Source: Mycosarcoma maydis
Taxonomy: Eukaryota > Basidiomycota > Ustilaginomycetes > Ustilaginales
Reading direction: 5' to 3'
Assembly (NCBI RefSeq): GCF_000328475.2
Contig: NC_026478.1
Location: forward strand, 1-64,000
Length of the DNA stretch: 64,000 bases
In this document: one piece after another, positions 20,239-30,392 of the stretch
How positions within the stretch are numbered: position 1 is the stretch's first letter
Layout of the letters: each line of letters begins with the position of its first letter
Made by a program: the position numbers and the translations under genes
Notes under the pieces: model-generated
Told to the model about the DNA's origin: nothing
The model's input: only the letters and a program-made list of their open reading frames with translations
Databases searched by the model: none

Positions 20239-21946
20239 TCAGTTACGTCGCTTAAGTCCAACTTCGAGCTTGACGGGCTTGCGCAGGAAACCCTCAAACG
20301 TGTCCAGCGGCTTATCGGGCTCGGCGAGCACAATGTCGTAGCGTCGGAAAATGGCAGCGATCAGAATGGAAAGCTCCATCATGGCCACATTGCGTCCTAC
20401 GCAAGCTCGGGGTCCAACAGAAAAAGGAATAAAGGCTTTCTCGAAATCGCGCTTGGCGTTAGGTGCAAGCCATCGATCCGGATTGTATTCTTCAGCATCC
20501 GCTCCGAACACCGACTTGTCGCGGTGCAGCGTGTACGCTGGTACTGACAGAATAGTCCCACTGGGGAACTGCTGCCCACACACGGTAGCACCACCAGCGG
20601 GAATGACACGCGGAAGACCAATAGCAGAGGTCGAATGGTAACGCAGCGACTCGCTTAGCACCGCTTGCAGGTACGGCAGCTCCTGCACATCGGCATGCAA
20701 CGGTACCTCTTCGGCATGCTCCAGTTCGCGGTCAAGTTCGGCCTGCAGCTTGCGCATCTTGTCCGGGTGCGTAGCCAGGTGGTACACGATAGCGCAAGAA
20801 GTGTTAGACGTTGTGTCAGAGCCAGCGATGAGCTGGGTGAGTGCTTCCGCGGTCAGTTCCATCTTGCCCATCGGTTCACCGCGGTCGTCTTTGGCAGCTT
20901 GCAGTTTAGCGAGCAGGTCTTCACGCTCGGAGCCATTTTGCAGACGATCATTGACACGTGCGAGCGCGATCCCTGTGAGCTTCTTGACCGACTTCAACCT
21001 GCTCGAGAACCAGGGCAGTTTGATCAGATACGGGCGCATCCACACAGGAGCCAGACCCATGGTGCCAGAAAATTCTCCTCGTTCGTTGATAATCTGAACC
21101 GCTGAGCAGTAATCGACCTGTTTGTTTCCGTTGGCATCCTCGTACTCGACCTTGGCCTGATCCACGCCGTTCTCGAGCATGCCAAATGTTTTGCCAAACG
21201 CCAGCGCACCGATCGTGTCAAAGGCAAAGTAGTTGAGCCACATGAGCGAGTCAAGCCAAGCACGGCCCTTGATACCACGAGGTCCTTCCGTGTTGTCCTT
21301 GGTAGCCTTGTCGCAGAACTCGTCCCATCGTTCGAGCAGAAGCTGCACCTCACGGCGAATGAAGGGCTCGAAAGCGACGATGGTCTTGGGTGCAAATGTA
21401 TGCGAAACGATCTTTCGCTTGCGCGTATGCTCGGCACGGTCGCGCGTGTTGAACAGACCGCGTGGGAAGGGACGAGGCGGTACAAATGCGTCGTAGTACG
21501 CAGGCTTGAGCGTGCCGGTACCGTGGCCGTAGATGGGTTGCAGCGCCTCGTGATCGGCGATAGAAACATGATTTGGAGCGATACGGACGAATTTGCCTGT
21601 GTGAACAGAAAAAAGACAGCAAGCAGCACGGTCAGCATGCGATCAGGGGGCACAGCAGAGCACGTGAAGAAACGTGTTCGACGTCACACTCTTACTCACC
21701 ATACTTCTGATGCTGTTTGTGAACCTCCTCGAAGCGGTGACCGATCAGAGCTGTCCTCAGCAGCCAGAAGTCGGTAAACTTGGCGAAGAAGGGGCCGGGA
21801 TACTTGATACAAGCGGTGTTGGTGATGTATGGTACGACATGGAAGAGGACTACCGCGCCGAGCAAGGTGATAACAACGTGAGCGGGCGACTCGACTGACC
21901 ATTGGATCGCAGCCCCAATGCGCGGGACGAGGTCGGTCTCGACCAT
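20239..21946 (-). CDS. Cytochrome P450, CYP53-type benzoate 4-monooxygenase
   Basis: Spliced from exon 1 (21946-21700) and exon 2 (21596-20239), 534 residues. The intron of 103 nt has a GTGAGT donor and CACAG acceptor and joins KYG to KFVRIAP in phase. An N-terminal hydrophobic helix anchors it in the ER. The I-helix has AGSDTTSNTS, the K-helix ESLR, and the heme loop FSVGPRACVGRN with the Cys ligand at about residue 481. The segment RGLFNTRDRAEHTRKRK and the C-terminal EGFLRKP pattern match CYP53 enzymes, which para-hydroxylate benzoate for entry into the beta-ketoadipate pathway. The frame is open upstream to a GTG at 22063, but the ATG at 21946 is preferred. No other aromatic-catabolism gene is adjacent. 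Confidence 0.87.
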
Positions 21947-23286
21947 AGTGGTGGATGGTGGGTGCGTGATGACCACAGCGATGTGCAAGGCAAACCACGT
22001 GGAGTCTGTTGGTCTGAGGGACGACGAACGAGCCAACAAAAGGATGCAGAGGGTTGAGGGCACAAAAGACGTGGGAGACGTGGGGACAATAACGATGACG
22101 ATGGAGACTCGTGCCCTTTTTGTAGCTTCACCGCCTTCTCCACCAATCTGTGAATGATTGGGGGCCTCGCAAAAATTGCGGGGTCAGTCGTGGGTGTCAG
22201 GAGGGAATGGATTAGCGAGACAGGGAATTTCCCATTTCAAAGCAACGGCGGAAAGACGGTCACGAGCCGGCTCAGCTTTAGAATGTGGTCGTCGCTCAAG
22301 CTAGCTTCATCGGGCGGGGCACATAAGGATGTCACGGCAAGTGCGAAGGTACACTTCAGTGCACCCAGTCAGACGAGGAACCACAAAAAAGGCTCACCAT
22401 ACTGGCTTTCCTGGTTCAGTGGCACTCTGGGTTGGATGGCCGTCGTATCCGATATTGCTCGGCTGTAATGACCGCTGTTCACATTTGATGACCAAGCTTC
22501 AACTGAGTAATGCTGCTGCTACTGCAGCTGCCGCCGCCGTCATATGCCTCGTCAGTACCTGAGCCTATCCGCATCCTACCATCCGTGCTTCACCCGACGT
22601 ATCTCCTGACTTGTTCGCCCACAAATAGCCGCGCTCCAATGATGAAAACAAACAGTGTGACTACGTCGCTGGAAATAGCATGCCGATGCTCACCACAGGG
22701 TTGTAACTCTCGTGATTGTGAGTGTAAGTGGGCTTTCTTGTCTTCGGCTGGTGAGTTCAATCTTTCAACGTCAAAGTCCCACACACTCTTGACTGGTAAG
22801 ACTTTACGCGACGTCGACTTCGTAATAAACAAATTGTGCGCCGCAGATTCGTGAAAACGAGTGCGCGCGCGTTCCCACAAGCCAGCGATAGCCAGCCAAT
22901 CGTGAATCCTGAACGGCCCCGCCACAGTTGACACGTTACAAAGCTCAACTTTGTAATTCGTGATTTCGGTACGCACGCCAAGCTCTCACTTTCCGCTCCC
23001 GCCGCAGTGCAACGCGCCTGTCGGTAAATAGCACCCCACAACAATCTCAAGATTCTGACCTTATCGAACACCCGAGGCGCTTCAGACTCACACATTTTGT
23101 TCGTCACCTCACCTTTGCAACCCGGTGAACATACAGTAGTGGAGGAGTCGCCGTCAATCGTCTGGCAGAGGCCGCGACCTTTCGTGTCTCGAACCGCCCA
23201 GGAGAAAAAATCGTGAATGCATAACGAGATGAAGAAGTAGTGTACATCCAAACAACGTTGGTGGGAATGCTAGCGGCCCATGGCGA
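21947..23286. other. Intergenic region, no gene seen
   Basis: About 1.3 kb between the P450 promoter and the 3' end of the PAQR gene. Heptamer copies occur at about 22903-22912, 22960-22970 and 23209-23219. Confidence 0.4.
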
Positions 23287-25596
23287 TCACCAAAAGTTCT
23301 GAGCCCAGTCGACGAGTGCATCCCAGCCACGTCCCACTGCGCCATTTCCTATCTTGCCCAGTAACCTCCTCCACTGCAGTATCTGATTGTCAGCACGAGC
23401 AAGGCCAATGATACCTTCCATGCCTCCAACTTTAGCGAACATCAAGTCGATCGGCTCCGTCACCTTTGTCGCCGCCTCGCCTGTTGCGCTCCATGGCCGC
23501 GTCCAGGCAAGCATACCAAACACTTGTTGCAAGAACGCCATCGTCGTCGATGAAGACTTAGATGACGAAACGGCCGTGGTCGCTGCTACGCCTGCCCCCG
23601 GTATGGTACAACTGAACTCGAAGCGGTTCGCGTGGAATACAAGCGCTGCGCGGTAGTGAAATACGATGGCCAGCACAATGCCAATGTGCCAGAGCTGATG
23701 TGAATGACCCCACGTGTCAAAGCGACCGGGTGCCCAGCTCTCAGGAAACTGCGTCGCATAGAATACCAGACCGCCTACGTAGAAAGCGAGAGAAGGAAAG
23801 ATAGGACTGAAAAAGGCAAATGTTTTGGCCAGACCGTGCTCAAACGCAGCATGTGAAAAGGGCGCTACAGCTGTGGCGCACATTGTCAAAAACACGGCGA
23901 TGCGCACGCCCTTGTTCTCGCGCCTGTTGAACCATTCGGCCCAAGGAAGGATGGCACCGGCGAGTCCGACTAAGAGCGTCGTGAATGAGTAGAAGAGCGC
24001 CAAATTAGGCTGACAATAGAAGCAGTTGTACACGGTGGTCCAGATAGAGGCAGCGACGAGCCATGCAATGCCCGTATAGTCGACGCAGGCGAATCTTTCA
24101 AACCATTTGCGATCCGAGCAACCCGCCATGACGTGCCACGAGACTGAAAGCGTGAGACACTTGGCAGCAGCAAACAGATAGACGGTCTGCACGAGCCTGT
24201 CCATCGGCGTTGTCTGATCATCGAGACCTTTGCTGGGCCAAAAGAGCGGCACGATAGCAGCCAAGCCCCAGAGATGGGTGTGAATGTTTCCCGTCTCGTT
24301 GTGGATCTGGAACGTGCTACGTAACAAGGCAGGCCAATTCTCGACCGGGATGAAGCGATAGCCGGAGAGGATGTGCTCGTTGTTGCGGAAGAAGGCGGGA
24401 AGATGTTCGTAGTGGATGAGCTCGTGACCGTTGCGTGCTAACTCCTTTGCCAGCTGATATAGCTTCTCCTCCGCTTCGTGGACTGCGTGACCAGCACGAG
24501 AAGCAAGGCTATTGGCTCGCGAACGGGAACGCGCCGAAAGGTCCTGGAAAGTGGCCTCGAAGCGTTGTGCTAGCGTGGCACTTTTGCCATCTTCAACAGC
24601 GCTCTGGAGAGCGTCGCGCCAAGCCATATTGCGTACGGAGTCCTGAATGGCCTCGAGTCTCGATTGCATCTTGGCAGCGAGCGCATAAGCCTGCGTTGGC
24701 AAATGTGTCGAAAGGGGCTCGAGCACTGATGCAAAATCAAGATCGAATTGGGGCAGAGAGGGCATGGCGGGTAGCGCTGGAAGCTCTGCTTTGAGACGCA
24801 CCGCATCGGCCGTAGAAGGAAGACGTGGCAATCGCTCTCGGAGCCCGCTGCCGAGGCTGATTGGGAGAGAAAAGCTGGACGACAAGCGCTCCCAATCCGG
24901 CGCCAGCAATTGCGAGCGAGAAGCGAGGGCATACGATGCTGTTGCTTGGTAAGTCGGGAGCAGCGCTACGAGTCGCCTCAGATCTTCGCGCATAGCCTCG
25001 AGTTGCTGAAAAAAGGCAGCTGAGTGACTATCGGCCCAGGCAGTCTTTGCATCAGAGTCGTGAGCGCAGCTCGATAACGCGGATGCGCTTGCTTCAGCTG
25101 GAGAGACGGAGGCATCGTCCAGTGCTGACAAGGAAGTTGTGCGAAAGATACGCTTCGCATAGAAGGCTCGCGCCCTGACTTCAAGCTCGGTGAGATAAGA
25201 CAGCACCTGTGCACGTAGCGAGACGATCGAATAGGGCAACGATACCGGAAGGTCGAGGTACTCTAGCGAGGTCAATGGCTGGTAATGCTGGCGAAAGAGT
25301 GGCGAGTCCCACTCGTCGTCGGAAGTTCCCGAGTCGGTGGCGGTGGCTGTTGTGCTGCTGAAACCTGCGCCGAGTGTATCATGCGGTTTATATCGGAAGC
25401 GCAACGGCGCATATGGCAGCTGAGCTGGCTGCGAGGCCCTTCTGATGCGTCGACGCACGTGGAAAGGCCGAGCGGGTTCATGAATCATGGTTGGGTTGTC
25501 CGTGTCGTTTAACGCAGCACAGGTGTGTGTCGAGAGGGAAGATTCGATGATGGGCGAAGATCGGGACATTCCAAATGAAGGTCGTCGAGGTGCCAT
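23287..25596 (-). CDS. PAQR / IZH-type seven-helix membrane protein
   Basis: A 769-residue member of the hemolysin-III/adiponectin-receptor (PAQR) family, closest in layout to yeast IZH3 with its long N-terminal extension. The C-terminal part (about 460-710) has the family landmarks: NETGNIHTHLWG before helix 1, SWHVMAGCSD with the conserved Ser/His/Asp metal ligands, DYTGIAWL, and SHQLWHIGIVLAIVFHY with the paired His near the last helix. Family members act in zinc and sterol homeostasis and may have lipid hydrolase (ceramidase-like) activity. The first 450 residues have no membrane segment, and several stretches could form coiled coils. The frame continues upstream to a GTG at 25881; 25596 is the first ATG. 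Confidence 0.85.
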   Translation of the reverse strand: MAPRRPSFGMSRSSPIIESSLSTHTCAALNDTDNPTMIHEPARPFHVRRRIRRASQPAQLPYAPLRFRYKPHDTLGAGFSSTTATATDSGTSDDEWDSPLFRQHYQPLTSLEYLDLPVSLPYSIVSLRAQVLSYLTELEVRARAFYAKRIFRTTSLSALDDASVSPAEASASALSSCAHDSDAKTAWADSHSAAFFQQLEAMREDLRRLVALLPTYQATASYALASRSQLLAPDWERLSSSFSLPISLGSGLRERLPRLPSTADAVRLKAELPALPAMPSLPQFDLDFASVLEPLSTHLPTQAYALAAKMQSRLEAIQDSVRNMAWRDALQSAVEDGKSATLAQRFEATFQDLSARSRSRANSLASRAGHAVHEAEEKLYQLAKELARNGHELIHYEHLPAFFRNNEHILSGYRFIPVENWPALLRSTFQIHNETGNIHTHLWGLAAIVPLFWPSKGLDDQTTPMDRLVQTVYLFAAAKCLTLSVSWHVMAGCSDRKWFERFACVDYTGIAWLVAASIWTTVYNCFYCQPNLALFYSFTTLLVGLAGAILPWAEWFNRRENKGVRIAVFLTMCATAVAPFSHAAFEHGLAKTFAFFSPIFPSLAFYVGGLVFYATQFPESWAPGRFDTWGHSHQLWHIGIVLAIVFHYRAALVFHANRFEFSCTIPGAGVAATTAVSSSKSSSTTMAFLQQVFGMLAWTRPWSATGEAATKVTEPIDLMFAKVGGMEGIIGLARADNQILQWRRLLGKIGNGAVGRGWDALVDWAQNFW

Positions 25597-26548
25597 TATG
25601 TCGTCAGTCGATCCCGCCGATGAGTGGTGCAGTGGAGCAAATGTGTCAAGATAGGAATCGAAAAAAGGCCGCTTTGCGACGATATGCGGGGGACAAGAAC
25701 GACTCAGATGGCCATGACGAGGCAAGTGGCGACCAGCGTTGCTGTTGCTGATGCGATACTGTGATTGTTGCGGAAGATGCGGTGCCGTTTGATATTGTCT
25801 AAATTTGATGCGGTCAAGGCGAGGCGACGAGAACGATGTGATCTTAGACAATGACGATGGTAGCGGATGTTTCAAGGTCACTCATCAGCGGTCAATACAT
25901 AAGAACACGAGCAGAGAGCGAGAGGGGTATTTACAGCCACCACTTCAACCTGCGATCTGCCATCGTACGCAGACATCGTAATCACAAATGCTATCTCTGC
26001 CCTCGCTGAGAACGCTTCTGAGCTGGATCATGTAAGTTAGTGAAAGCCCTCAGCTTTGTTGAGCCTCGGCTCTTGAATAAGTTAGAGCAGCTCTACGTCA
26101 GAGTCAACACGATCTACTGTCGCTGCATGAAATTCAACAACAGTTTCAAGTTTCAAACACAGTCGTGAGTATCCGTGATTCTAGGCTGTGGCTGTTGACC
26201 TGATTCAATTCATCACGTCCCCAAAGGGCACGAGGTTGAATCGTGAATAAGTGAGCTCTTCTTACAATTTCGAACCTAACACACGATGAAAAAGGACCCG
26301 ATATGACATAACGAATCGGGCTTTCGCATCATAAGTCGTGAGTGATGTTTCATACACGTGATAGCTGTTGCACGACCGTGCGATTCAACTTTGGAATGCT
26401 AAGCTCGCTATGCAGCAACACTCTGACTGAAGAATGCTAAGCTGAGGCTCAAGTTTCCACGTCATTTGCATTCCGCTTTCCATCTTGTCTTTCACCACCA
26501 TCAATTCGTCCTTTCGCCACTCGTCCGGTTCCTGTTCTCGTTCTCATC
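25597..26548. promoter_or_regulatory. Divergent intergenic region upstream of PAQR and HACD
   Basis: This stretch lies between divergent genes. The last 80 bp before the HACD ATG (26466-26548) are pyrimidine-rich, as in well-expressed fungal genes. Heptamer copies lie near 26169-26178 and 26239-26250. On the minus strand 25597-25881 is an open frame without ATG. Confidence 0.4.
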
Positions 26549-27403
26549 ATGCCGCCCAAGGCCTCCACTAGCAGAAAGGCTTCGGCCAACGCCAAGCCTG
26601 CCAAGCGTGGTCCGGCCGCTCCTATCAAGTACTATCTTATCCTTTTCAACTTTGTCTCATTCTTCGGATGGGTCGTCGTGCTCTCGACGTTGATCAAGCA
26701 CCTCGCCATGGGCCCACAGACCTTTTCTCCCTCCGTCAAGTTCGCTTCCGATTTGCTGGCTCGCTTCCGTCTCGCCAAGATCGGCATCGTCAAGTCATAC
26801 TCGCATCTCTTCCCGGAGCCCATTGCCCAGCTGCTCGAAAGAGCCTCCAACTCGCACACTTTTGTCGGCCCTGTCGTTGCGCTCGTCCAGTCGCTCGCCA
26901 TCCTCGAGGTTGTCCACGCCGCCATCGGCTGGGTGAGGAGCCCTGTCACCACCACCGCCATCCAGGTTGCCTCGCGTCTGTTCATGGTGTGGGGCGTTAC
27001 TGAGCGATACTCACAGGCCTGGACTAGCCCCTTCTACGCTTCCATGGTGCTTGCTTGGGCCATCACAGAGTGCGTTCGATACCCCTTCTACGCAAACCAG
27101 CTTCTCAACTCCGAGGGTCCTGGTCTACTATGGGCTCGATACACTCTCTTTTACGTTCTCTATCCCATCGGTGCCGCTTCCGAAGCTATGTGCATCCTTG
27201 CTACGCTGCCCAACGGCCTTCCTTTCAACAAGCCTGCCGCCTGGGATCTGCGCGCTTATGTCTTTGCCGGCCTCTTTGTCATCTGGTGGCCTGGCCTTTA
27301 CGTCATGTACACGTACATGATCAAGCAACGCCGCAAGGTCATCGGAAAGGGATTCTGGGGCAACAAGCTCGTTGATGAGCTTCGCGAGAAGAAGAAGCAG
27401 TGA
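26549..27403 (+). CDS. PHS1: Very-long-chain 3-hydroxyacyl-CoA dehydratase
   Basis: A 284-residue PHS1/HACD enzyme that removes water from 3-hydroxyacyl-CoA in the third step of very-long-chain fatty acid elongation in the ER membrane. Signature elements are AIQVASRLFMVWGV, ITECVRYPFYA and WARYTLFYVLYPIGAASE. In the last, Tyr205 and Glu212 match the Tyr149/Glu156 catalytic pair of yeast Phs1 with the same seven-residue spacing. About six hydrophobic segments are visible. A Lys/Ala-rich N-terminal tail of 25 residues makes it longer than the yeast protein (217). The C-terminus KKKQ fits the KKXX ER-retrieval pattern. The gene has no intron, starts at the first ATG after a pyrimidine-rich leader and converges on the NDUFAF6-like gene. 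Confidence 0.93.
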   Translation: MPPKASTSRKASANAKPAKRGPAAPIKYYLILFNFVSFFGWVVVLSTLIKHLAMGPQTFSPSVKFASDLLARFRLAKIGIVKSYSHLFPEPIAQLLERASNSHTFVGPVVALVQSLAILEVVHAAIGWVRSPVTTTAIQVASRLFMVWGVTERYSQAWTSPFYASMVLAWAITECVRYPFYANQLLNSEGPGLLWARYTLFYVLYPIGAASEAMCILATLPNGLPFNKPAAWDLRAYVFAGLFVIWWPGLYVMYTYMIKQRRKVIGKGFWGNKLVDELREKKKQ

Positions 27404-27614
27404 TCGACTGGGAAGAGAGATGGAGCTCAGCTGCCTGTGATCGAAGGAGGATCCTTCATCAGGCAGACAAGGTGATGGAGTGCACGTTAGGAAGTTGTAA
27501 TCAAAAAGGTGGCAAATGCAGCAGCGCATGTATCGTACTGTAAAATTACACTGGAAACAAGTAATACAGTCGTGAGTGATGAGGTTGAAAGCGATGTGAT
27601 CCAGTATCGTGCGG

Positions 27615-28781
27615 TTAAATGCTGCATTTGCGGCTGGTACGCCACATATCCCAAGGCAACCTCCAATGTTTCCCACTTTGCAGTGAAGCGTCGTACGGAT
27701 TAAAGTCGGCCTTTTCCAGTCTCTCGAGGTACGAACGAGCGGGAACGACGCCTACCAAGGCCGGAATCACAGCCATGGGCAACTTGCCGGAAAACTCGTC
27801 ATTGATGATCTTACGTGCAGTGATCAGGTAGTCATTCGCGCGCGTGGCAAGGGCAAACACCGCATCGCGGAATCCGTGAGCTTCAGGACCGTTACGAAAG
27901 ACGTCTTCCTCAACGACTTTGTGTAGATGCAAGAATTCGCGCGGGAGAACGAGTTTTCGTGCACCTTTTGTAGTCGAATTGCGCATGTGCGGGGGAGGGT
28001 GGGTGTGATAGGGTATGCTAGAGATGGCGAGGCTGAGACCAGACACTTTTCCGAGGTGAGAAAAGAGTTCGTCGATGGCGTCGCTGCGTACACCGAGCAG
28101 ATTGAGTGAGAGGTAGTGGAGGCGAGAAGAGGTGCTCTCCGCATACGACTCGAGCGATTCCAACGTGGGCGGCTGGAAATCGTCACTCAGGTCAGCTTCG
28201 CGAACATCGATGATGCGCAAAAAATGGTCGAGCATCAGCCCGCCCCCTGCGTTAGAGCGAACAGCCGGATCTTGAAACGCATCGCGCAGAGCGAGAACGA
28301 CAGGATGCTTGGCCGGACGGTTCTGGTATGCTCCCTGTACAGCATCCCTCCACCAGCCCATACGCATTCGACCCAGAAGCTCGTTTGAAACGGTATCCTT
28401 GAGTCCGGCGATTTCGACATTGAATGTTCTGATGGCTGCGAAATGCGTCTGCAGATGCTTGGGATAAAAGTGATGTGCCAAATACGATGGATGGTCGCGC
28501 TTGACGAGCTCTTCCAAGAGGTATTTGTGCGGAGATTGCAGCGGAGAGAGTTCCGTCGATGCTGGTGGTGCCGACCTAGATGACAATGACGATGATCCCA
28601 CACCTGAAGGATTCGATTGAGCCGTCAACGTGCTAGTGGAGAGTGGTCTACATGATACCAAATCTTGAGGTCCACACGCAATCCGTTGCGTGGTTGCACC
28701 GTTGAGGACGGCTAGTGCATGCTGCGGTTTCTTGTAAGGCCTGAGCATCGATGCCGTGCTTTTTGATACATTTGCGATCAT
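27615..28781 (-). CDS. NDUFAF6-type complex I assembly factor (phytoene synthase fold)
   Basis: A 388-residue protein of the squalene/phytoene-synthase superfamily. The features suit the mitochondrial NDUFAF6 branch, which helps assemble the ND1 module of respiratory complex I, rather than a true prenyl synthase. The N-terminal 60 residues are Ser/Thr/Arg-rich, as in a presequence. LLGRMRMGWWRDAVQ, ESYAESTSSRLHYLSL and LGKVSGLSLAI correspond to the fold's helices. The Asp-rich DxxxD motifs needed for diphosphate binding are not clearly present, as expected for the non-catalytic branch. The ATG at 28781 starts the frame and there is no intron. It converges on PHS1 with 211 bp between stops. 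Confidence 0.82.
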   Translation of the reverse strand: MIANVSKSTASMLRPYKKPQHALAVLNGATTQRIACGPQDLVSCRPLSTSTLTAQSNPSGVGSSSLSSRSAPPASTELSPLQSPHKYLLEELVKRDHPSYLAHHFYPKHLQTHFAAIRTFNVEIAGLKDTVSNELLGRMRMGWWRDAVQGAYQNRPAKHPVVLALRDAFQDPAVRSNAGGGLMLDHFLRIIDVREADLSDDFQPPTLESLESYAESTSSRLHYLSLNLLGVRSDAIDELFSHLGKVSGLSLAISSIPYHTHPPPHMRNSTTKGARKLVLPREFLHLHKVVEEDVFRNGPEAHGFRDAVFALATRANDYLITARKIINDEFSGKLPMAVIPALVGVVPARSYLERLEKADFNPYDASLQSGKHWRLPWDMWRTSRKCSI

Positions 28782-29349
28782 GTCGTGATGGCACTAGCTT
28801 GAGCTATCAGCATTTAAGCATCGGGCAGGTTGGTGCTCTTGAAAGAGTGTAAGAAAGCAAGATGAAATGGTCCAAGCGCCGTCAGCCTTGATCTTGATGA
28901 CCAAGACTCGTCACTGCACCAGTTCCAACGCCCACGAAAAAAGCAAATCAATCCGAAAAAATTGACGAAAATGACAAAGAAAAGTTGGCACGAAAAAGAG
29001 CCGAGTGGAGGTGTTGGTGGGGATCACTGTTCGTGCTGTTCTTGCTCATGTCGACTTCACATGCAGCTTGAGCGTGTTGACAAACAGAAAAAGCAGCTAG
29101 AATTCAAGATGTCTTGAGCTTCAGAGTCCCTGCTCAAACAATCACAGACTCGGATAGAAACTTATGTGGCCCAGACTTTCTTGTGCGCGAATGAGGGAGG
29201 CACAAAATGCATGATGTGGTAGACGCTAAAAAGTGTGTGCGAGTACAGGCAGTGGGTCCGTAAAGCGGCAGATCCCGCTGCAACTGAGTCGAATAGAGCG
29301 AATGTCTTTGAAGGCATCCGAATTGAGCCAGGAATATTCGTGATTGCAC
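28782..29349. other. Intergenic region, no gene seen
   Basis: This stretch holds the NDUFAF6-like promoter and the TMA20 3' flank. Nothing else is recognisable. Confidence 0.35.
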
Positions 29350-30055
29350 TCAGATGCCACCTTTGGCCAGCGTCAACCATAGATCGTCTCCAAGGTAATG
29401 AATGTTTTCTATCGCAATACCCTTCCCGGTTTTTCGTACTTCTTCCGTGTCCATCGACATGACACCGACGGCGAGAATCTCGTCTTTTCCCTGTGCTCTG
29501 ATGGCAACGCACTGCCCCTTCTTGACAGGCTCTTCTCCCTTTGATGGATCCGGTAGCTTGCCACCTGCGCTTGTCAATCCGGGCGACATAACATTGGCAC
29601 CAGATAGCACAAACTTGATGGCTCCGCGGTCGACCTGTACCGATGGAAGCATATCAGGGACTGATATGGGAAAGGGAGGGAGCAGTGCGAACGTCAAGAA
29701 AGTGTCAACTGGGCTCGCCAAATAGGGGAAAAAGTCGAGAATCAACGAAATAGTGGCTACTTGGTTACTTACATTTGTGCAGCAGCTTCAAGCTCGGCAA
29801 GTACCAATCGTCATAGTGCTGAAAGAAGAGCACCTGCTTGTCGGAAATAAGCATCTGTACATGCTCCCTTGCGAACTTGACCGTGGTCACCGAGGCCTTA
29901 TTGGGCCATGCTGCTTCCAGGAGCGCACCCTCGTCCTTGGCTAGTGCTGGATATTGGTCGGTGAGCTTTTGGCGGATCACTCTGCGCACCGAAGACTTGA
30001 GTGCTGTAGCGGGACCCAGATCGGGTTTGGGCTCGAACTTCTTGAACAGCGACAT
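29350..30055 (-). CDS. TMA20: TMA20 / MCT-1 translation factor
   Basis: A spliced gene with exon 1 at 30055-29773 and exon 2 at 29660-29350, giving 197 residues. The 112-nt intron (GTAAGT donor, ATATCAG acceptor) joins LLHK to FPDMLP in phase, reproducing the LLHKYP junction of MCT-1 proteins. TMA20 pairs with TMA22 (DENR) on the 40S subunit and helps recycle subunits and reinitiate translation. The N-terminal MCT-1 domain starts MSLFKKF. The PUA domain follows, with [22 protein letters not shown] and [15 protein letters not shown] intact. The insert [19 protein letters not shown] accounts for the extra length over the human protein (181). It is divergent from the P-loop ATPase gene, with a tandem heptamer array between. 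Confidence 0.93.
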
Positions 30056-30227
30056 GTTTGCACTGTCACTGTGTATCAACGGATGAGCAAGAATAGCCTG
30101 GAAGCGGTAGCAGAGAGAGTCTACGTGACTTTTGACTGCTGTGCGTTTGTTGGATTTGCAGGTTTTAGGCTCGGAAGTCGGGTCCTGTCAAAGGATTTAA
30201 CAGGTCTGTGAAACTTCCACTTACAGT

Positions 30228-30270
30228 CCCGAGTCACGAGTCACGAGTCGTGAGTCGTGAGTCGTGAGAG
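30228..30270. repeat. GAGTCAC/TCGTGAG heptamer array in a divergent promoter
   Basis: Two to three units of GAGTCAC are followed by three units of TCGTGAG, forming a near-palindromic array of 7-bp repeats. It lies between TMA20 and the P-loop ATPase gene, about 170 bp and 125 bp from their respective ATGs. Confidence 0.85.
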
Positions 30271-30392
30271 CTGTACTGGAGGCTTCGATTGACAGCACAG
30301 CCTGACGCTGCACATGCATATGCACCAAGAATAGAAGCACGAGCGAGCAAGAGCAACACAATAACTTATGGACAAAGTCATCCGTGCGGAGG

